From assembly GCA_025935435.1 (NCBI GenBank), contig JAICVH010000183.1, positions 1 through 5,706 on the forward strand: a stretch of DNA of 5,706 nucleotides, read 5' to 3'. Position numbers and translations under genes: made by a program. Positions 5,024 through 5,706 of this stretch are shown piece after piece (the first letter of the stretch is position 1; each line of letters starts with the position of its first letter). The DNA is from Burkholderiales bacterium. GTDB lineage: Bacteria; Pseudomonadota; Gammaproteobacteria; Burkholderiales; Casimicrobiaceae. The notes below the pieces were generated by a model, which did no database searches, was not told the DNA's origin, and worked only from the letters and a program-made list of their open reading frames with translations.

Positions 5024-5356
5024 TCAGTATTTTCTGGCGAGCACCGGCGGCTGCGACGCGTAGTAAGCGGCGAGGTTGTCGATGTCCTTCGCCGTCAGCG
5101 CGCCGGCAAAGCCCGCCATGATCGGATTCTTGCGCGCGCCCGACTTGTAGTCGCGCAGCGCCTTCGCCAGGTAGTCGGAATACTGACCACCGAGCTTCGG
5201 ATAATCGGCGGTGGCGCTGTTGCCGTCGAGCCCATGGCACGCCTGGCAGATTTCCTTCGCCTTCGCCTGCCCCGCCGCAACATCGGCCGCGAGTGCGGGA
5301 ACCGATAGCAAACCGAGCGACGCGCAAAGCGTCCATGCACGAAGCGTCGTCATCAT
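5024..5356 (-). CDS. Periplasmic cytochrome c, class I (c4-like single domain)
   Basis: A 110-residue monoheme cytochrome c that carries electrons in the periplasm. Residues 1-23 form a signal peptide ending VPALA before ADVAAGQ. The heme is attached at C37-Q-A-C40-H41, with His as one axial ligand; M80 in NPIMAGFAG is the probable second ligand. The C-terminal helix is LTAKDIDNLAAYYASQ (87-102). PKLGGQYSDYLAKALRDYKSG (53-73) is typical of cytochrome c4 halves. The start is a Met-Met pair: ATG 5356 overlaps the stop of the upstream cytochrome gene (ATGA, 5356-5353), with a second possible ATG at 5353. The ribosome binding site is weak, so translation is probably coupled to the upstream gene. 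It converges on DUF1841 with the inverted repeat between. The terminal oxidase or other partner is not in the window. Confidence 0.92.
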   Translation of the reverse strand: MMTTLRAWTLCASLGLLSVPALAADVAAGQAKAKEICQACHGLDGNSATADYPKLGGQYSDYLAKALRDYKSGARKNPIMAGFAGALTAKDIDNLAAYYASQPPVLARKY

Positions 5357-5706
5357 TTGCTGCTCGCCGTTTGAACGCCGCCCTTCGCGTAGTACGCGGC
5401 GAGATTCGCGATGTCGGCGTCGGACAAGCTGCCGGCGATCGCGCGCATCGACGGATGGCTGCGATCGCCGCTCTTGTACGCCTTCAGTGCCGAAACGAGA
5501 TAGGCCTCGTGCTGGCCGCCGAGTTTCGGCACGCGATAGACCTCGGGAAATGCGGTGCGCCAGCCCTCGATGCCGTGGCAGCCTTCGCACATCTGCGTCC
5601 GTTCCCGGCCCTTGAGCGGATCGCCGGAAGCAGACGCTGCCGCGGCCGGTGCAGCGGCGGGGGCGGCAGGTGCGGCGGCCGGTGCCGGCGTCTGCGCGAG
5701 GGCGAT
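5353..5706 (-). CDS. Cytochrome c, class I, with Ala/Pro-rich linker; 5' end beyond window
   Basis: The frame is open to the right edge, so the visible 117 residues are the C-terminal part of a longer protein; the internal Met at 5592 is not its start. The visible part opens with IALAQTPAPA, which looks like the end of a signal peptide (cleavage after ALA). About 22 residues of Ala/Pro-rich linker follow, then the heme domain: C40-E-G-C43-H44, PKLGGQHEAYLVSALKAYKSG and M87 in HPSMRAIAG as likely axial ligand, then LSDADIANLAAYYAKGG. It resembles the downstream cytochrome at PKLGGQ, YKSG, AG-L and NLAAYYA, pointing to a tandem duplication. The linker suggests a flexible tether or separation from another domain. 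Its TGA overlaps the next ATG. Which electron partners it serves is unknown. Confidence 0.88.
   Translation of the reverse strand: MALAQTPAPAAAPAAPAAAPAAAASASGDPLKGRERTQMCEGCHGIEGWRTAFPEVYRVPKLGGQHEAYLVSALKAYKSGDRSHPSMRAIAGSLSDADIANLAAYYAKGGVQTASSK

Noticed and set aside
5353..5592. ATG at 5592 as the start of the upstream cytochrome
   Set aside because: The Met immediately precedes the first heme cysteine, so this start would lack a signal peptide; the frame continues through a linker to a signal-peptide-like end at the window edge.

Overview
The window is 5.7 kb of GC-rich, densely packed proteobacterial DNA. Gene content and order (soluble RnfB-type ferredoxin, nth, DUF1841, paired c-type cytochromes, SPFH plus Arc-like pair) suggest a beta- or gammaproteobacterium of the Burkholderiales or Xanthomonadales/Lysobacterales type. 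I cannot decide between them from sequence alone. No tRNA, rRNA, CRISPR array, transposase gene or plasmid/phage gene was seen.

Left third, minus strand (reading right to left): a CDF-family Zn-type cation exporter (2034 to 1060), then a two-helix SPFH/band-7 membrane protein (1005 to 70), then the first 14 codons of an Arc-like DNA-binding protein that runs off the left edge. Just ahead of the SPFH gene sit three TGATAT hexamers spaced exactly 11 bp apart. They overlap a candidate promoter and the stop codon of the CDF gene.

Middle, plus strand: a 54-bp divergent region separates the CDF gene from a four-gene cluster. These are rnfB-like (2089-2724), an exported TPR protein (2765-3739), nth for endonuclease III (3736-4509) and a DUF1841 protein (4509-4928). 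The last three are joined by stop/start overlaps, so they are probably one operon. The candidate -10 box lies so close to the rnfB ATG that the message would be leaderless or nearly so. RnfB and Nth are both iron-sulfur proteins, and nth is also linked to rnf/rsx genes in E. coli. Nth has all expected catalytic and cluster residues, plus an unusual basic C-terminal tail built from three 30-bp tandem repeats.

Right end, minus strand: two related single-heme cytochromes c with overlapping stop and start codons, the upstream one cut by the window edge. They converge on DUF1841. The whole gap between the convergent genes is filled by a long inverted repeat (22-bp arms, one mismatch, outer GTAG at both ends) that looks like a mobile REP/MITE-type element and supplies the DUF1841 stop codon.

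Most of the window is conserved housekeeping sequence. The parts that deserve a second look are the inverted repeat, the phased TGATAT array, the Nth tail repeat, the exported TPR protein inside an Fe-S/DNA repair operon, and the three HxxxH motifs of the DUF1841 protein.
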